From positions 9,736 through 73,735 of the forward strand of contig MNCI01004064.1 of assembly GCA_015680685.1 (NCBI GenBank): DNA of 64,000 bases. Reading direction: 5' to 3'. Shown one piece after another: positions 10,541 to 23,211 of this stretch. The notes beneath the pieces are model-generated. The model did no database searches, was not told the DNA's origin, and was given only the letters and a program-made list of their open reading frames with translations. Source of the stretch: Gnetum montanum. Its lineage: Eukaryota; Streptophyta; Gnetopsida; Gnetales; Gnetaceae. Numbering within the stretch: the first letter of the stretch is position 1; the number at the start of each line of letters is the position of its first letter. Both the position numbers and the translations under genes were made by a program.

Positions 10541-10760
10541 TTTGTATAAGACTATGTTTGTACAATTTCCTAGTTTTATAGGGATGAGGTTTTTACACTA
10601 TCAAACCTTAAGTTTGGTGCAAATTTTCTTTAAAATGATTTGCGATTTTATAAAAATGTTCAATAAATTCCTATTTTAATGATAATTTAGTTAATGTGCA
10701 TTAGGGAGTGATACTAAATTTCTTAACTTCTTAAGATGTTTAAGAAGGGGAGGAAAGAAA
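10541..10760 (+). promoter_or_regulatory. D: 3' untranslated region ending in the polypurine tract
   Basis: AAGAAGGGGAGGAAAGAAA at 10742-10760 directly precedes TGTTGACACC, the LTR start. The tract is all purine over 19 bp and is a convincing plus-strand primer site. Confidence 0.7.
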
Positions 10761-11084
10761 TGTTGACACCTTTATGCCATTTCATGGAGCAGAAATACAT
10801 GAAAATAAAAATAATAAGTCCCATAAGAAGCATGAAAATTTGAACAAGGGAAGTAAAATGTTATTTGTGCCTTGAAGTTTTTTTTAACTTTGTGGGATGG
10901 GATAAAGTTAAATATAAATGGAAAATGCTTGCATCATGAATATGGTGTTTGAGACTAGCAAAACTATAGGAAGAAGAAGCCCTAAGGATGAAATGGTTGA
11001 TACTAGTCTAATGGTAGAGAATCCAAGCATACTTCTTCTTGATATGGAGAAATAATCAATATGGTAAAAGCATGATAAAAAATG
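10761..11084 (+). repeat. D 3' LTR, segment 1 (5' end of U3)
   Basis: It begins TGTTGACACCTTTATGCCAT. The reverse complement of 60942-60973 begins TGTTGGCACATTTTGGCCAT, so both are 5' ends of the same LTR family. The segment is interrupted after 11084 by element C; the last five bases (aaatg, 11080-11084) are the target duplication. Confidence 0.7.
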
Positions 11085-11590
11085 TGTTGATGTGTAAATT
11101 TTAGATGCACCAACACTAAGGAGAAAAGCTCATTTGAGGAGACTATTGCCTAGGGCGCCTCCTGTATGGGTATAGAAACCTGAGAATAGTCTCAGTTGGA
11201 GAGGGCTACATGGCCTTTTGAAAAGAGTAAAAAAATAAAATTTTTTATTAGAATGAGTGTCTTGAATTCAAGAATACAAAAGGTAACCAAAATAAATTTT
11301 CCCTACTTCCTGGTTGTTACCATCGTTCGCCATTGGTCCATTGCAGATGCTATCATAGCCAACACTACCTGTAGCTGTTGAAGGAGGAAGAGAGAGAGAA
11401 GAGGTTGGATGAAGGGGCCCACTGACGCATCTCAAATGTATAGATAGAATGCACCTCGTCACCAGCACAAGAGAGGAAAAATTTTTCTTGTTTGGATAAC
11501 CCTGCAATGAATGCACCACCCACCAAAAATAGAATGGAATTGTAGAACCCACATCTACAACTACTGCTATCAACTACTATAACACCACAG

Positions 11591-11632
<42 letters not shown>

Positions 11633-12284
11633 AAGCCACTAGATCCCATTGTCACACACTAGTAGATGCATTGTCTTCAATCCTACATATGTTTCCATCA
11701 TGGGTTTACCACGAAAAGGAAAAAGAAAATTTTTGCCTCTTGGTTTCCTGCTAAGATTATTAACCATTGTCCACATAGCTCTACCACTACTAACTGTCAT
11801 TGGTCTATTGCCAAGAGTAAAGAAATAGGTCTACAGAACCCACCTACCATGCCCATCGTGTACACATGTAAATTGCACTGTTGTTGCCCTAAGAAAAATA
11901 GAAGAAGAGAGAGAATGAAAACCATCATCTACTAGTTTCTCATCCCATAAAGACCCCCTTTCCCATCTATGTGCATCTCAATGGAGAGGGACACAACTAC
12001 TCAGGAAGAGAGCCTGATTTGTTAAAGAGACCCTTGCTCCCCCTCGTCCTCCCCCTAACATTGTCTTCATTCTCTACTTTATAGCTACCCACTAGTGATG
12101 TTTCACCTCCTCGCACATTGATCCATGTTCTTGCATATTGATTGACCTCCCTGCATGTTGGTTTCTTAGCCCACATAACAGTTCCCACACGTTAACATTG
12201 CTTAGTGAAATGGTATATGATCTTACAAAATAGTTTTGTTGATCATGGCCCCCTACGATAGCATGGGCGAGGTTGGCTAGAACA
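11085..12284 (+). repeat. Element C left LTR
   Basis: The 1200-bp copy shares blocks with the right copy, such as GACTATTGCCTAGGGC (11142 and 12750) and TAGTTTTGTTGATCATG (12230 and 13814). It contains a long (GA)n run at 11594-11631. It also contains degenerate 29-bp tandem units at about 12103-12195. Open frames within it are short and fall in low-complexity sequence; I do not regard them as genes. Confidence 0.75.
11594..11631. repeat. (GA)n microsatellite
   Basis: About 19 uninterrupted GA units within the left LTR of C. The right LTR has only a short run at 13201-13212, so the array expanded after insertion or contracted in one copy. Confidence 0.95.
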
Positions 12285-12692
12285 CTTAGCCCCCAAACAA
12301 CAAATTGCATGCAAGTGTAAGGAGTAACAAAAATCATAAAAATCTTAAAAGGAAAATAATAAAATAACAAAAATTTTAGAAAAATAAATTTGAAATTGAA
12401 TAATAAAACCACCTCACCCAAGTTAGGACTATGGTAAGGACCGCCAAAATTAGAAATTTGAAAATGGGACTAGGAAATGAGGGTCATGAAAAAAAGGTTT
12501 CTGTAATAACAATTTTTTAAAAATGGGAAGCATTAAAAAAGGCAAAAAATAAAGGGACTAAAGACAAAGGTTTTTTTAAAAAAAATTCAACAAGTTCCAA
12601 AATAGGATTAAAAATGAAATTTCCATAAGAAAATGGTAAGAAGAGCTGATAAACAAAAGGCGAGAGAAAGGCCCTCTTCTAGTGCCAAAAGG
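12285..12692 (+). other. Element C internal region
   Basis: 408 bp, A-rich, with no open frame of note. It starts CTTAGCCCCCAAACAAC right after the left LTR and ends GTGCCAAAAGG before the right one. Neither a standard primer site nor a strong purine tract is visible. Confidence 0.5.
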
Positions 12693-13868
12693 TTTTAATG
12701 CATTAATTTTGGATGCACCAACACCTAGAAAAGAAAACTCCTTTAAAGAGACTATTGCCTAGGGCACCTCCCATATGGGTACAGAAACCTGGGAATAGTC
12801 TTAGGTAGAGAGGGCTACATGGCCTTTTGAAAATAGTAAAAAATGAGAATTTTAATTAGAATGAGTGTCTCAAATTCAAGAATATAAAAGGTAATCAAAA
12901 TAAATTTTTCCTGCTTCCCAGCTGCTACCACCGTTTGTTGCCAGTCTGTTACAGACACTATCGTAGCTAACATTACCTATAGTCGTCAGAGGAGGGAGAG
13001 ATAAAGAAGATGTTGGATGAAAGGGCCCACTAACAAGTCTATGACGTAAAGACAGAATGTGTCCCATCACCAGCATGAGAGAGAAAAATTTATCCCTATT
13101 TAGAGAAGCCTACCTCAAATGCATTGCTCATAAAAAATAGAATGGAACTATAGAAACTATGCTTGCAACTGCTACTATCAACTATTGCAACATCATCGTA
13201 GAGAGAGAGAGAATGAGATGCCAGATCCCATTGTCACGTGTCGGTAGACACGTTGCTATCTTTAGGCCTACATCTACTACCATCACGAGTCTACTGTAAA
13301 AAGGGAAAAGAAAATCACTACCTCTTGGTTTCATGCTGAGATTGTTGACCATCATCCATGCAGCTCTACCACTACTATTTGTCGTTGATCTATTGCCAAG
13401 AGTAAAGAAACAAGACTACAAAAACTACTTGCCACACCTACCATCTGCATATGTTAGTTGCACTATTTTTTCCCTAGGATAAATAGGAAGAGAGAGAGAG
13501 AAAATCACCATCCACTAGTTTCTTAGCCCTTGGAGACCCCCTTGTCCATCTGCATGCACCTTAATGGAGAGGGATGTAGTTGTTCAGGAGGAGAGCTTGA
13601 TTTGTTAAGGAAGCCCTTGCTCCCCCTCCTCCCTAACATCATCTTCGTTCTCTACTTTATAGCTACCCATTAGTAATGTTTCACCTCCCCACATGTCAAT
13701 CCACCTTCTTGCACATCGATCCACCTCCCTGCATGTTGGTTCATCTTCCCACATGTCGGTACACCTTCCTGCACATTACAATTCCTTGTTGAAATGATAT
13801 ATGATCTTATAGGATAGTTTTGTTGATCATGTCCCCATGTGATAGCATGGGTGAGGTTGTCCACAACA
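12693..13868 (+). repeat. Element C right LTR
   Basis: The 1176-bp copy is the partner of 11085-12284. At 13682-13780 it has three to four tandem units of about 29 bp built on CCACCTCCCTGCATGTTGGT, each mixing CACCT and CATGT blocks. Confidence 0.75.
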
Positions 13869-13873
13869 AAATG

Positions 13874-15150
13874 GTCACTTGTTTATTATTTCAAGATTGT
13901 ATGACAACAATCCAATAACCTACATATTATAGCATTTGCATCGTTATGTGTTGAATAATTTGAAGTTTTGAAATTAGTCATGGAACATACTATTCTTAGC
14001 ATTTTCCTTTATTAATTCCATGATTAAGTTAGGACATCGTGATTTTTTTCTACATTAAATGATCAAAGGTATTGTTCCTTCCAAAGATAAATGAGCAAAA
14101 CTAATGTACAGTGGACAGAGGATACTAGAGTAACATGGAATAAAAAATGCTAGATGGTTAGAATGATATATATATTTTCCTTAATCAAGAAACATCTATC
14201 CTTGAAATAAGGATAAGGTAGAGATTAATCAAATATGTTGCAACACTAACAAAAACCATTGAAATCCCTAGAAGAGGGGAAATTTTAGAAATGCATATTA
14301 GTAGTTTCATCAAAATTAAACAAATTGAGTTAATGACCAAATTTTTTTACAAATAAATTTGGCAAATTAAATGGATTAAAATTGCTGGAACAAATCAACA
14401 TCTGAACAAATGCATGAATGACAGGGATGTTACACTTGCCAAAATTCCACTTTGATGTGTCTTGTAACCAAAATTAAAAGATTGTATGATGTAGTTATTG
14501 GATCTTGATCAATAGTTCAGGGAGCCTATGATAGCTACAAGATCTCATCAATGATTGGGTAGCCTTGTTGAAGAGCTACACATCAAATAAGGATTCTAGT
14601 GATGTTATGCAAATAAAAACAAAAAAAAGCAAACAAAAACCCTAGTGACATCATCATGGAGGCTTTGCCTCATGAGCATATCATGGACAAGTTTGAAGCT
14701 TAGAGTAGAGGGACTCAACCTAGATTTGGGATTTTGCAACTACAACCTATCATTTCATCACTAACCAAGAAATGGTGGGATCTATACGTGTCTCCCTATA
14801 TTGAAGAGGAGCTTGTGTGGTAGCAAATGTGACAGACAGAGTTGCAATAGCTACAATGAAATTAAAACCCTTCAGATGCCCATGATCCACCATGATAATG
14901 GCCATCCCTGATGCCCTCGCCACTGCACTAGCACCACCATTTTCATCCTTGTTCTCTCCTGTAGCATGGGCATCATCGAAAATGCTGAATCATAATGTAG
15001 CAAATAACAAATCCTCCCTTCGACATTCATACATCAAGCTTGTGATGATTGTGGAGATAAAATTTTATTAATCTTTCCCTTGGTTAAAGTATATAAGGAA
15101 ATATATATATATTACTATTGCCACAAACAAGAGATTACAATATAGGTATT
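13874..15150 (+). repeat. D 3' LTR, segment 2
   Basis: This segment lies between the insertion of C (left) and of B (right) and carries one copy of each target duplication (aaatg at 13869-13873, gtatt at 15146-15150). No gene is recognised. Short peptides look vaguely coding (around 14240-14330) but match nothing convincingly. Confidence 0.55.
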
Positions 15151-16015
15151 TGATGAGTGGCAAGGTACCCCTACACGCAAACATATGAATCATAAGCATT
15201 CACATGTGATCTAGTCAAATTTCATAGACCTTAAGTTCCTAAGTACACAAGTTCCATGTGAAATCTAATCATGACAATTGTTGTCTTCTCAACTACACTT
15301 GTGGAGCTTCATTGTATGGTTAAGTGTAATTAAGGCTTTTATATTTTATTTTTCTACAATTAATAGCAGGTTGAAACTCAATTTATAATTTAATTTAATT
15401 AATCTAATTGCTAATTGATAACTAACTACACTAACATAAGTATCTAGTCCCATTTTTCATGCACATCTTGAACACGTATAATGCTACTAGGTTACCAAAG
15501 ATTAAGCATTATTGGGATTAGCAAGAGTCATACGCATGTTCGAAATGGTCATACTTATACGCTTACTTAATTTCTATTTAATCGAACTAGCTTACTTTAG
15601 CTTAATTACTTGGGAGCATTAAAGGAAATTGCATAAAACATTAAATGCATGAATAAAACATTTAAGCTAGCCAAGGTGCTACAAGGTTTGATCAAAAAGC
15701 TCATCTTTATTGCCACACAAACTATCATGCTCAGGTTAATAGTGCTTCAATAAATATTTGTACACTTAATGAATCCTACTGCAAGCACTTTGGAAAATAT
15801 TCTAACTCTAGAGAAAAGAAACTACAAGAGCTCTACTATACTATGACAAAAACTATATGGAAATTTTGTACCCAAGCACTATATTTATAGGCCAACACAT
15901 ACCCCATGATATCAAATATTGAACATTGTTTCTTATGATCCAATATCACGTACCCGATATCAGGGCTGTGATATTAGATATTTGATATTGGAGCTAGGAA
16001 AAATATGATTCATCA
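15151..16015 (-). repeat. Element B 3' LTR
   Basis: 865 bp, in reverse orientation: TGATGAGTGGCAAGGTACCC at its left edge is the U5 end, and GATTCATCA at 16015 is the U3 start. It aligns with 33117-33986, for example the ACTACACTTGTGGAGCTTCA block (about 15291 and 33261). The GATATC motifs of U3 persist in decayed form at 15910-15985. Confidence 0.85.
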
Positions 16016-17960
16016 TACCTAGACAACTGAATGAAAACTTGTTCTCAAGTGAACAAGAGGAGGAACAAGTTCCTTACAAAATATTGGGAACGTATGGGAT
16101 TATTGACTAACATGCAAACTGACTCAAATGGAATAGATATACTCTAAGTGCCCAAGTGTACAAATTTACAATCTTTTACAAAATTGGGTGTTCATGAATA
16201 AAATGGAACGCCATAGACAAAATTGACATCTAACTCCTTTGATAGCTAAAGAGAAAGGAAGAAGATCTCATGATCATGAATGGTCATCATTGCATGGCAG
16301 TACTACATCTTGCTTGGTGAAGATAGTCTAGCTTCCAGTCTACACTTCCCACTACAATCACAACAAAATCACGAATTAGTGTACAATGTGTAACGTATAA
16401 CTTTTAGGTACCTTGTCTTGTTAATAGTTACACTTGGGTAGGTTGTGATTATGGTGGATTGATTCCTTTAATAGTATTAGACAGAAGACTTAAAAATAGG
16501 GTGAAATGGAAAAGTGGTTTGTTATTAATTTCTGAAAAGTCCAAACATGATGAAATGCTTGAAGAAGGTTAAAGAATTCACAATAATAAAAAGAGGATTT
16601 CATAGAAAAATGTTGTGAAGGTGCACACAATTAGATGTCACTAATGGGGCATGCAAAAGGATTTGATTATGAGAATGTCTAAGGATAAATAACTTTACTA
16701 ATCCAACCAAAAGGTATGTAAGTGGGTTCTCCCCAAAGTAGGCACATGCCCTTTATTACCCTTGCATAACTTCAAACTGAGGTATCCATGGACCTCGTGG
16801 ATGATTAATGATCATGAAAAGTTAAGTACAAAAACTCAAAAGAAACTAACTAATAATTTTAACACATTAAACCAAGACATAAAACAAGAGCATGAAATCA
16901 ATAGTGAGGTAATACCTAGAAAACACAGATGGATGAGAGAGAGAGAGAGGAACAGAGTTCCAAATTAAGGTCATATGAAGACCCTTGTGAATTTTTTGGT
17001 TAAATGACCTAATAAAATCCATCTTTAGTCCAGACCAAAACCAACCACATTAAGTGATGTCGCATCCTGACTCTAAGACTAGTCCATCCCCCTGAGACAC
17101 AAGAGTGATTTCACAAAACAACCACCATTCCTTATTGTAGAAGAAAAGAGAAGTAGGAAGTGAGAAAAGGCCTTAGTTAGAGGGGACATTCAGGCATGGG
17201 TAACATGTCTTTCTAGTCCTATAACTAGTGCTTGTATCCTATTTATTTTGTCTAAGGGTTGTGCTTTGAGATTCCATCATTTTTTTAAATGGGAACCACA
17301 CCATGCAAAGACTTATTTAACTTCTTATTATTGGTTGATATGGAATAGTAACAAATCCATAAAAACACACGTGCACCCAAGTAAGTAGAAAGGCACAAAG
17401 AGTACCGAGTCCCCTAGAAGTCACACCCTATTCAAACCTTTGAATCCTTTTCAAATGTAGAAACTACCAAAGTCAGAAGTTCGTTAAAGTTTTATTAATG
17501 AAAAAGGGACTTCACACTTCTAGAACAAGGAGAACCATAGAGTTTGTGGATGAGTGGATGTTGTGGACTCACTTCCTATTTCATGAAAAAGAAACCATGT
17601 CCTAGTTATTAGTAACAAAATTCAAAGCTAGAATCCAAACACCAACAATTAAATGATCAGATAGCACATGCCCACATCAAACAAACCCCATTATACCCAG
17701 TTGGCAATAAGGCATGTTATTATTAAAACACAATAAGAAAATCACATTCAAATAAAGGATAATATACAAAAAATTGTAAAATATTTAAGAAAAATAAAAC
17801 ATACTAATGATGTTCTAAAACAAAAATTTTGAAAAATTAATAATGTAAAAACAAAAAGGTGTAAGATAAAGAATGTGTAAAATAAAAAGTTGTAAAAATA
17901 ATAAGGTGTAAAACAAAAATGTATAAAAAAAAAGATGAAAAATTGAGAAGCTACTTATGT
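16016..17960 (-). other. Element B 3' noncoding region
   Basis: This is the reverse complement of the region between pol and the 3' LTR in E2 and E4. At its left edge is the decayed polypurine end (GTTGTCTAGGTA on the minus strand). The block 17125-17280 matches the inverse of 29870-29990. An acceptor-like GTGATTGTAG occurs near 16340-16360, but the ATG that follows it in A, E2 and E4 is lost here. An A-rich tandem stretch at 17815-17935 is the inverse of the TTTTTGTTTTACA repeats in E4. No ORF3 coding sequence remains. Confidence 0.55.
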
Positions 17961-19300
17961 AATTAGCATGGATGGGCATCTCTCCCAAAACTAAGTTGAA
18001 AGGAGGAGATCCAAAATATTGAGCATGGTTGTCCATCCAATGAGGCATTTGTTGCACTAGCTTGGTTAGTCTCATAGGAAGGTTTGACTTGTTGTATGTT
18101 GACTAGCTATTTCTTCTTTGGCCTCTCAAGTTTGTAGATCAACATGGCCCTGGAATGAAATTTTTTATAAATTATATAAGGTCCTTCCCACAATGTCTAG
18201 AACTTAGTTTGTTGAGGTATGTGTGCAAGGTTCTAGTAAAGAACCTTATCTCTTGGTTAAAATTTGACTTTCCTAATTCTAAGGTCATGGCACTTTTTGT
18301 TGAATGCCTTATGCAACTCATTAGATGATAGGGCCACCAATTGATTTTCATCTAGCAAGTTGAGATTTATTAATCTTTCTTTTTGTACTAGACTTAAGTC
18401 AAGGTCAAGGTCACAGGATATTGAAAGTGTACAAAGCTTAAATTGAATAGGAAGTATTGGTAATTTTCCATACACTAGCTCATTGGGAGAATAGCCTATA
18501 GGGAGTTTCCATGTTGAGAAGTAGGCCTAGAGGGCATCATTGAGTTTTATGCTCTAGTCTCTCCTATATTTGCTAATAGTTCTTGTTAGGAATTTTATGA
18601 TTTCTCTATTTGTAACCTCAGCTTGACCATTGGCTTAGGGATGGTGGGGTGTTGTTAATTTATGTTCAACCCCCAAATGTTGCATAAGCTTCCAAAAGGT
18701 AGTGCCTATAAAGTGGGTTCTAATGTCAAAAATTAATGCATGTAGCACACCAAACTTATTTACAACATTCTGTTGTACAAACTAAGTAATAGTAGAAGAT
18801 GTATAGTTAGTGAAGACTGCTACTTCTACCTATTTCATACAATAGTCAATAACGGCTATGATGTATGCCTTTCCATTTTCCATGGGTGTGATGGAATCCA
18901 TGAAATCAATGCCCTAGATGTTGAAGGGTTCTAGTGGTTGGATCCACTATTGAGGTTTGTCCATTTAAGCAGTTATTCCATCATCTTGTTGGCAACATTC
19001 ACAAGAGTGGAAAAATTGGTGAGCATCCCTGAAGATTGTTAGCTAATAATACCCTGCCATTAAGATTTTAATGGTCATGCATCTCCTAGCATAGTGGCCT
19101 CCATAAGGACCCTCATGAGCATCATGGAGAACACGTAGTTAATCAGCATTAGGGACATACCAACAACCCAAGCCATTGGTGCATACCTTGTAGAGGTTTT
19201 CGTTGATCTCCATGAAGCATTTTTCCTAGTGAAGAAATTGTTGTTTCTTTTGATGGTCAACCCTCATGGCATCTCTTGAGTGAGAAGATAGGTAAGAATG
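17961..19300 (-). pseudogene. Element B: integrase
   Basis: On the minus strand, AVIDYCMK (near 18840) holds the first catalytic Asp, ALIFDIRTHF (near 18730) the second, and ANGQAEVTNREI (near 18630) the Glu. The C-terminal part (18475-18257) reads ISCDLDLDLSLVQKERLINL and LRIRKVKF, parallel to E2 at 28780-28930. Numerous stops and shifts are present. The pol end near 17970 corresponds to the GEMATYANH motif in E4. Confidence 0.6.
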
Positions 19301-19880
19301 CCATAATACCATTTAGGCTCAATTGGTAATTGTTTAGTTATAGCCTTGACAAAGAGGATTTCATTAAGAAATAGATCAGGTAGTGAGCCTTCCTCCTCTT
19401 TGTTATCCCATCGCAACCGAGACAAGTGGTCAGTGACCACATTCTTAGTTTCTTTTTTATCTACTCTCATAAGATAAAGTTCCTATAAGATCACTAGCCA
19501 TCATATGACATAGGGACTTATCATTGGATTATTCATGAGGAAGCGACTGGCACTATGGTCTATGTGTAAAGACAATTTGAATCCAAGTGCATAGTGCCGA
19601 AACTTTTCCAAAGCAAACACCACTACTATCAATTCCTTTTCTATGGTGGTGTAGTTCATTTGTGCACCTACAATGCTTCAACTTGTGTAGTGGATGTAAT
19701 ATGAATGTTTCTTGTTGTCCAACTACATAAGCACAACTTTCAAGAAATAATTTGATGCATCTGTCATAACATGAAATGATCAAGACTAGTCAGGTGCTTG
19801 TAGAATTGGAGTTTCTACAAGTTTCTCCTTCTACTATTAGAATTATTTTTCACATTCCTTGGTCTTGAAAAATGGAGCAT
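19301..19880 (-). pseudogene. Element B: RNase H and connection
   Basis: The minus strand reads TTIEKELIVVVFALEKFRHYALG (about 19650-19590), then HIDHSASRFLMNNP and KNVVTDHLSRLRWDNKEEEG (about 19440-19390). The order and wording match E2 (27555-27790). Stops, including in VIW-LVIL, abolish the frame. Confidence 0.65.
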
Positions 19881-20760
19881 CTTCCTTTGTTAGCTCAACC
19901 AATGATTTTGTGATCTTAGAAAAATTCTCTATGAATTGTTGGTAGTAGCTAGTGTGTCCAAGGAATGACTTAACATCTTTGATTATTTCTAGTTGACGAA
20001 TGATTCCTTGGATGTACCTTATCTTTTTGAGGTTGACCTTAATTATTGCCTGTGAGATTCTATAGTCCAATACAATGCCCTCTTAGAGCATCAGATGAAT
20101 CTTTTGCCAATTAAGCCTCAAGTTTGTTTCCACACATCTTTTTATTACTTTCCCAAGATGGTCCAAGGCCTACTCAAATGTAGTATCATAAGTGGAGAAG
20201 TCATTCATAATAATTTCTACTCTACTACCAATTTTCTATTGAACGATGCTTAATACTAGATGTTGGAATGTAGTAGGGGCATTGCATAGACCAAACGACA
20301 TCTTGTGATATGCAAAGGTCCCCTAGGAACTCGTGAATGTTGTTTTGGCCTAGTCTTGTAGTGCTATTTGGATTTAGTTATAGCCACTACAACCATCTAG
20401 AAAACTATAATAGCAATGCCCAGATATGGTGTTTAACACCTAATCAATGAATGGAAATGGAAAATGGTCCTTAAATGTTGCCATATTCAACAACCAAAAA
20501 TCGATGTAGATCCACCTCTTGCCATCTTTCTTTAGCACAATCACAAGTGGACTAACCCACTCACTATCTGCAATAGGATAGATAAACCCTACTTTGAAGA
20601 GTTGTTCAATTTCATCTTTGATGATTTGCTTCAATTTGGGGTTCAATCGCCTCTATGGCTACCTCTTTGGCTCCATGGTTAGGTCAGTATAGATACGATG
20701 CTCGCATATCCTAGGATCAATCCCTATGAGTTTAGGTTATGACCAAGCAAAGGTTGTTAA
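19881..20760 (-). pseudogene. Element B: reverse transcriptase (Athila type)
   Basis: The minus strand reads IKDEIEQLFKVGFIYPIADS (20620-20560), LVIVLKKDGKRWIYIDF and NMATFKDHFPFPFID (to 20440). The last is an Athila signature also seen in E2. The catalytic box near 20210 reads IMND where FMDD is expected, so one catalytic Asp is lost. Confidence 0.65.
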
Positions 20761-21194
20761 CCATTTTTCAACCACATTTAATAGCATCTATTTCTATTTT
20801 GGAGCAAGATTTGCATTGATTATTATCAGCTTTTCATTTTTTAAGAATGCATATTCCATGCTGGTAGGTAGAATTTTTAACTCAAGGGGCTTATGCTTAA
20901 AATTTTCAAGAATTTCCAACTCTTCCCAATAGGTATCAACATTTGCATTATTAGATATTTGACAATGAACTTACTCTAGTTCATCCATGCCTACGACATA
21001 AGTGCATGTCAGGCTCTTGGTAGGTTCCATACAAAGTGTGTTGTTTTTAGAATCAATGGTCAGCCACTTGATGCCCTCTTATTTTGTGGCTACTGTGTAT
21101 AGACACTATTGAATATTTTCTTTAGGCACATACTACTTACATGTGGAAATGGATTCTCGTTTAATAGACCAGATTTTTTACACATAATTGCACC

Positions 21195-22312
21195 CTATAT
21201 TGCTATACATGATGCTTGAAACTCGCTTCTTCTTAATCTTGTAAATAAATTTTCCTTAGATATCTCTAGGAAAAGATCTCTAATGTCCATTCTTTCCTCA
21301 ATAGTGCTTAGCCATGCCCTTCCCATGATTATTGAAAAATCCCCTTTACAATTCTCAACCTTAATTACTGGGAAATCAGCAAGGTAAGACCACCCACAAA
21401 CAGTGGTCATAATGTCTTTCACCAGTCCCAATGGAATAGTAATGGACTCGTCTATCAATTCTAAGCAAATATTGCTCTTCTTCAGAGGTAGTAGGTTCTA
21501 GGCAGTATACATATCATGAGAAATCAAGTTCACACTGGAACTTGAATTAAGAAGAGCTTTACATGATTCATTCCCATGAATTTATAAATAAATAATAGGA
21601 ATCCCAAGATTAGCTAATTTCCTAGGAAGGTTCCCAGCCTAGATCCAATTAGATACGGCATGAGTGAGCATAATAGTATGGATTCTAGGTAGCATTTGAT
21701 TTGAAGAGGACTCGAAGGAATTAGATACAAAGGAAGATGAAGGAGGGTTGGCAAATGCATATTTATGTGAGGGCTTAGGTGGAGTATTTTGTAGAAAAAA
21801 GGTCTTTTCCATGATCTATTATCCAAACCACTTGGCTGATGAATTGGTTGTAAATTAACGACCTTTGTAGCATTGTGTTGCTACAATTGGGTTAGAAGTT
21901 CATATTGCATAAATGGAGTAGGCAGTAGCTATGTTGAAGGTGGAGGAAAAAGTGTAGGAACAAGAGAAGGATAGGGATAAAAAGTGGTATCCCTTCTTGA
22001 ATGTGGATAATGAGTTTGATAATATTCAAGAGGGTAGTAGTGATATTGAAAAGTCAAAACATGACTAGAAGAGTCACATGGAGATAGGGGTTGCTGAATG
22101 TAGATCAAGTTGTCTATAATGGTATTGTTGTCTTAGCAGTGGTAACGCCCATGACTATGGTTACTACCACTATTGATACTACTTGTATGGTGGAGTTCCA
22201 CTTGGATAATATTATTATTGTTGATAAAACTGCTTGGGATTGCCTTGAGGATAAGGCAATCTTCTAGGTGTTTGCCTTCTTGCTAGTCATTGATTTAGAG
22301 CACACACCCCAA
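21195..22312 (-). pseudogene. Element B: protease and gag C-terminal part
   Basis: The protease is at about 21570-21195. The active-site string reads LLNSSSSVNLIS instead of LLDSGSGVNLIS, so the catalytic Asp has changed to Asn. Downstream it reads GDFSIIMGRAWLSTIEERMD, matching E4. Upstream (to 22312) the gag C-terminus is recognisable up to the GVYAL motif, where the sequence stops at the junction with E2. Confidence 0.65.
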
Positions 22313-22320
22313 AATCTATG

Positions 22321-23068
22321 AACTTCCTGGATAAACCTTGCGGTGCATGGAATAGGATTTTATTTATTCCTTTCTCTCTCTCACCCTTAAAATCCTAGAA
22401 TGCAGAATGAGTATGACTTGATTACGAGCATCTAAGGATGTGTACAAATAGTCAAGGAATCAGCTGCTCATCGCATGTGGTATGAGTACGACTTGATTAC
22501 AAGCATCTAGTGTGACTACTTGGTAACCCAGTGGCGTATTCAGGATCTGTGCTTGGTAATCCCAGTGGTAGTCATGCACCAAGATCTGTACGGTTAGTCA
22601 AGGAATCAGCTACTCATCACACTTAGGCTAGATGAGCTTTCTCAACCCTTTCCTCCTAGTTAAGTGCCTCAGTACGACCACTTCGAGCACATGCATTATG
22701 CGTGGTGATCCCAACAACGATTGACGTTTGGTAGCCACGGTTGCATTGGTTCAAGGTGTGTATGGTAAGTGGGAATAGATGCTGATGCTAGGTTAATTTA
22801 GACTTAGTCATTAGTTAGAGTTAGTTAATTTCTCAACCCTTCACGTCGATAGCATAGGAGAAAAACATAAAAAGATATAAAAATCATATACCTCAGACTT
22901 TCTTAACCATACATCGTGACAACTACAAGTAAGTCTGGGAAGACAACGAATGATTAACCCCAAGTGTTCCATGGGGTGTGTAGGCACTTAGTCTACGGAG
23001 TTCGACCGGATCGTGTGTGCTATGCTCATTTTGTATGGTTGTGTGTAGGGGTACCTCGCCACTCATCA
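22321..23068 (+). repeat. E2 5' LTR, 5'-truncated
   Basis: It matches 31422-32169 of the 3' LTR, starting at AACTTCCTGGATAAACCTTG and ending CGCCACTCATCA. The whole U3 with palindromes and TATA box is missing. It contains several short near-repeats of the type GAGTACGACTTGATTACGAG, seen in all family LTRs. Confidence 0.85.
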
Positions 23069-23069
23069 T

Positions 23070-23087
23070 TGGCACCATTACTGGGGA
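23070..23087 (+). other. E2 primer-binding site (tRNA-Asp, decayed)
   Basis: TGGCACCATTACTGGGGA matches the E4 site TGGCGCCGTTGCCGGGGA except for three transitions. The intact form is complementary to the 3' end of plant tRNA-Asp, the primer typical of Athila elements. Confidence 0.8.
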
Positions 23088-23211
23088 CTAAGTGTTTGTG
23101 TGCTGAATAGAACATAAAGGATATCACTCACATCGTTGGGAGCCTAAACAAACCTTCGGGTTAATTAAAGAAAAAATTTATATAATGGTAAAATTAGCAC
23201 ACCGATAACAA

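Larger units (their letters stand above)
11085..13868 (+). mobile_element. Element C: noncoding LTR element with long LTRs and a tiny interior
   Basis: Two direct repeats of about 1.2 kb (11085-12284 and 12693-13868) flank only 408 bp. The outer ends are TGTTG and CAACA. A perfect 5-bp duplication, aaatg, lies at 11080-11084 and 13869-13873. No gag or pol is present, so it is non-autonomous. Strand is assumed; the interior does not show a clear primer site. The LTRs differ at many positions, so the insertion is old, but younger than D. Confidence 0.75.

Noticed and set aside
11365-11655. Open frame with a Leu/Ser run on the minus strand
   Set aside because: It is a translation of the (GA)n microsatellite.
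13670-13864. Open frame with repeated CG-x-MNQHAGR motifs, minus strand
   Set aside because: The repeats are the translated 29-bp tandem units of the C LTR.
13874-15150. Possible LRR or other host gene fragment around 14240-14500
   Set aside because: Peptides such as KTIEIPRRGEILEMHISSF and KFGKLNGLKLLEQ look protein-like, but they lie in different frames, and no spaced LRR pattern or motif could be followed. Left as LTR sequence.
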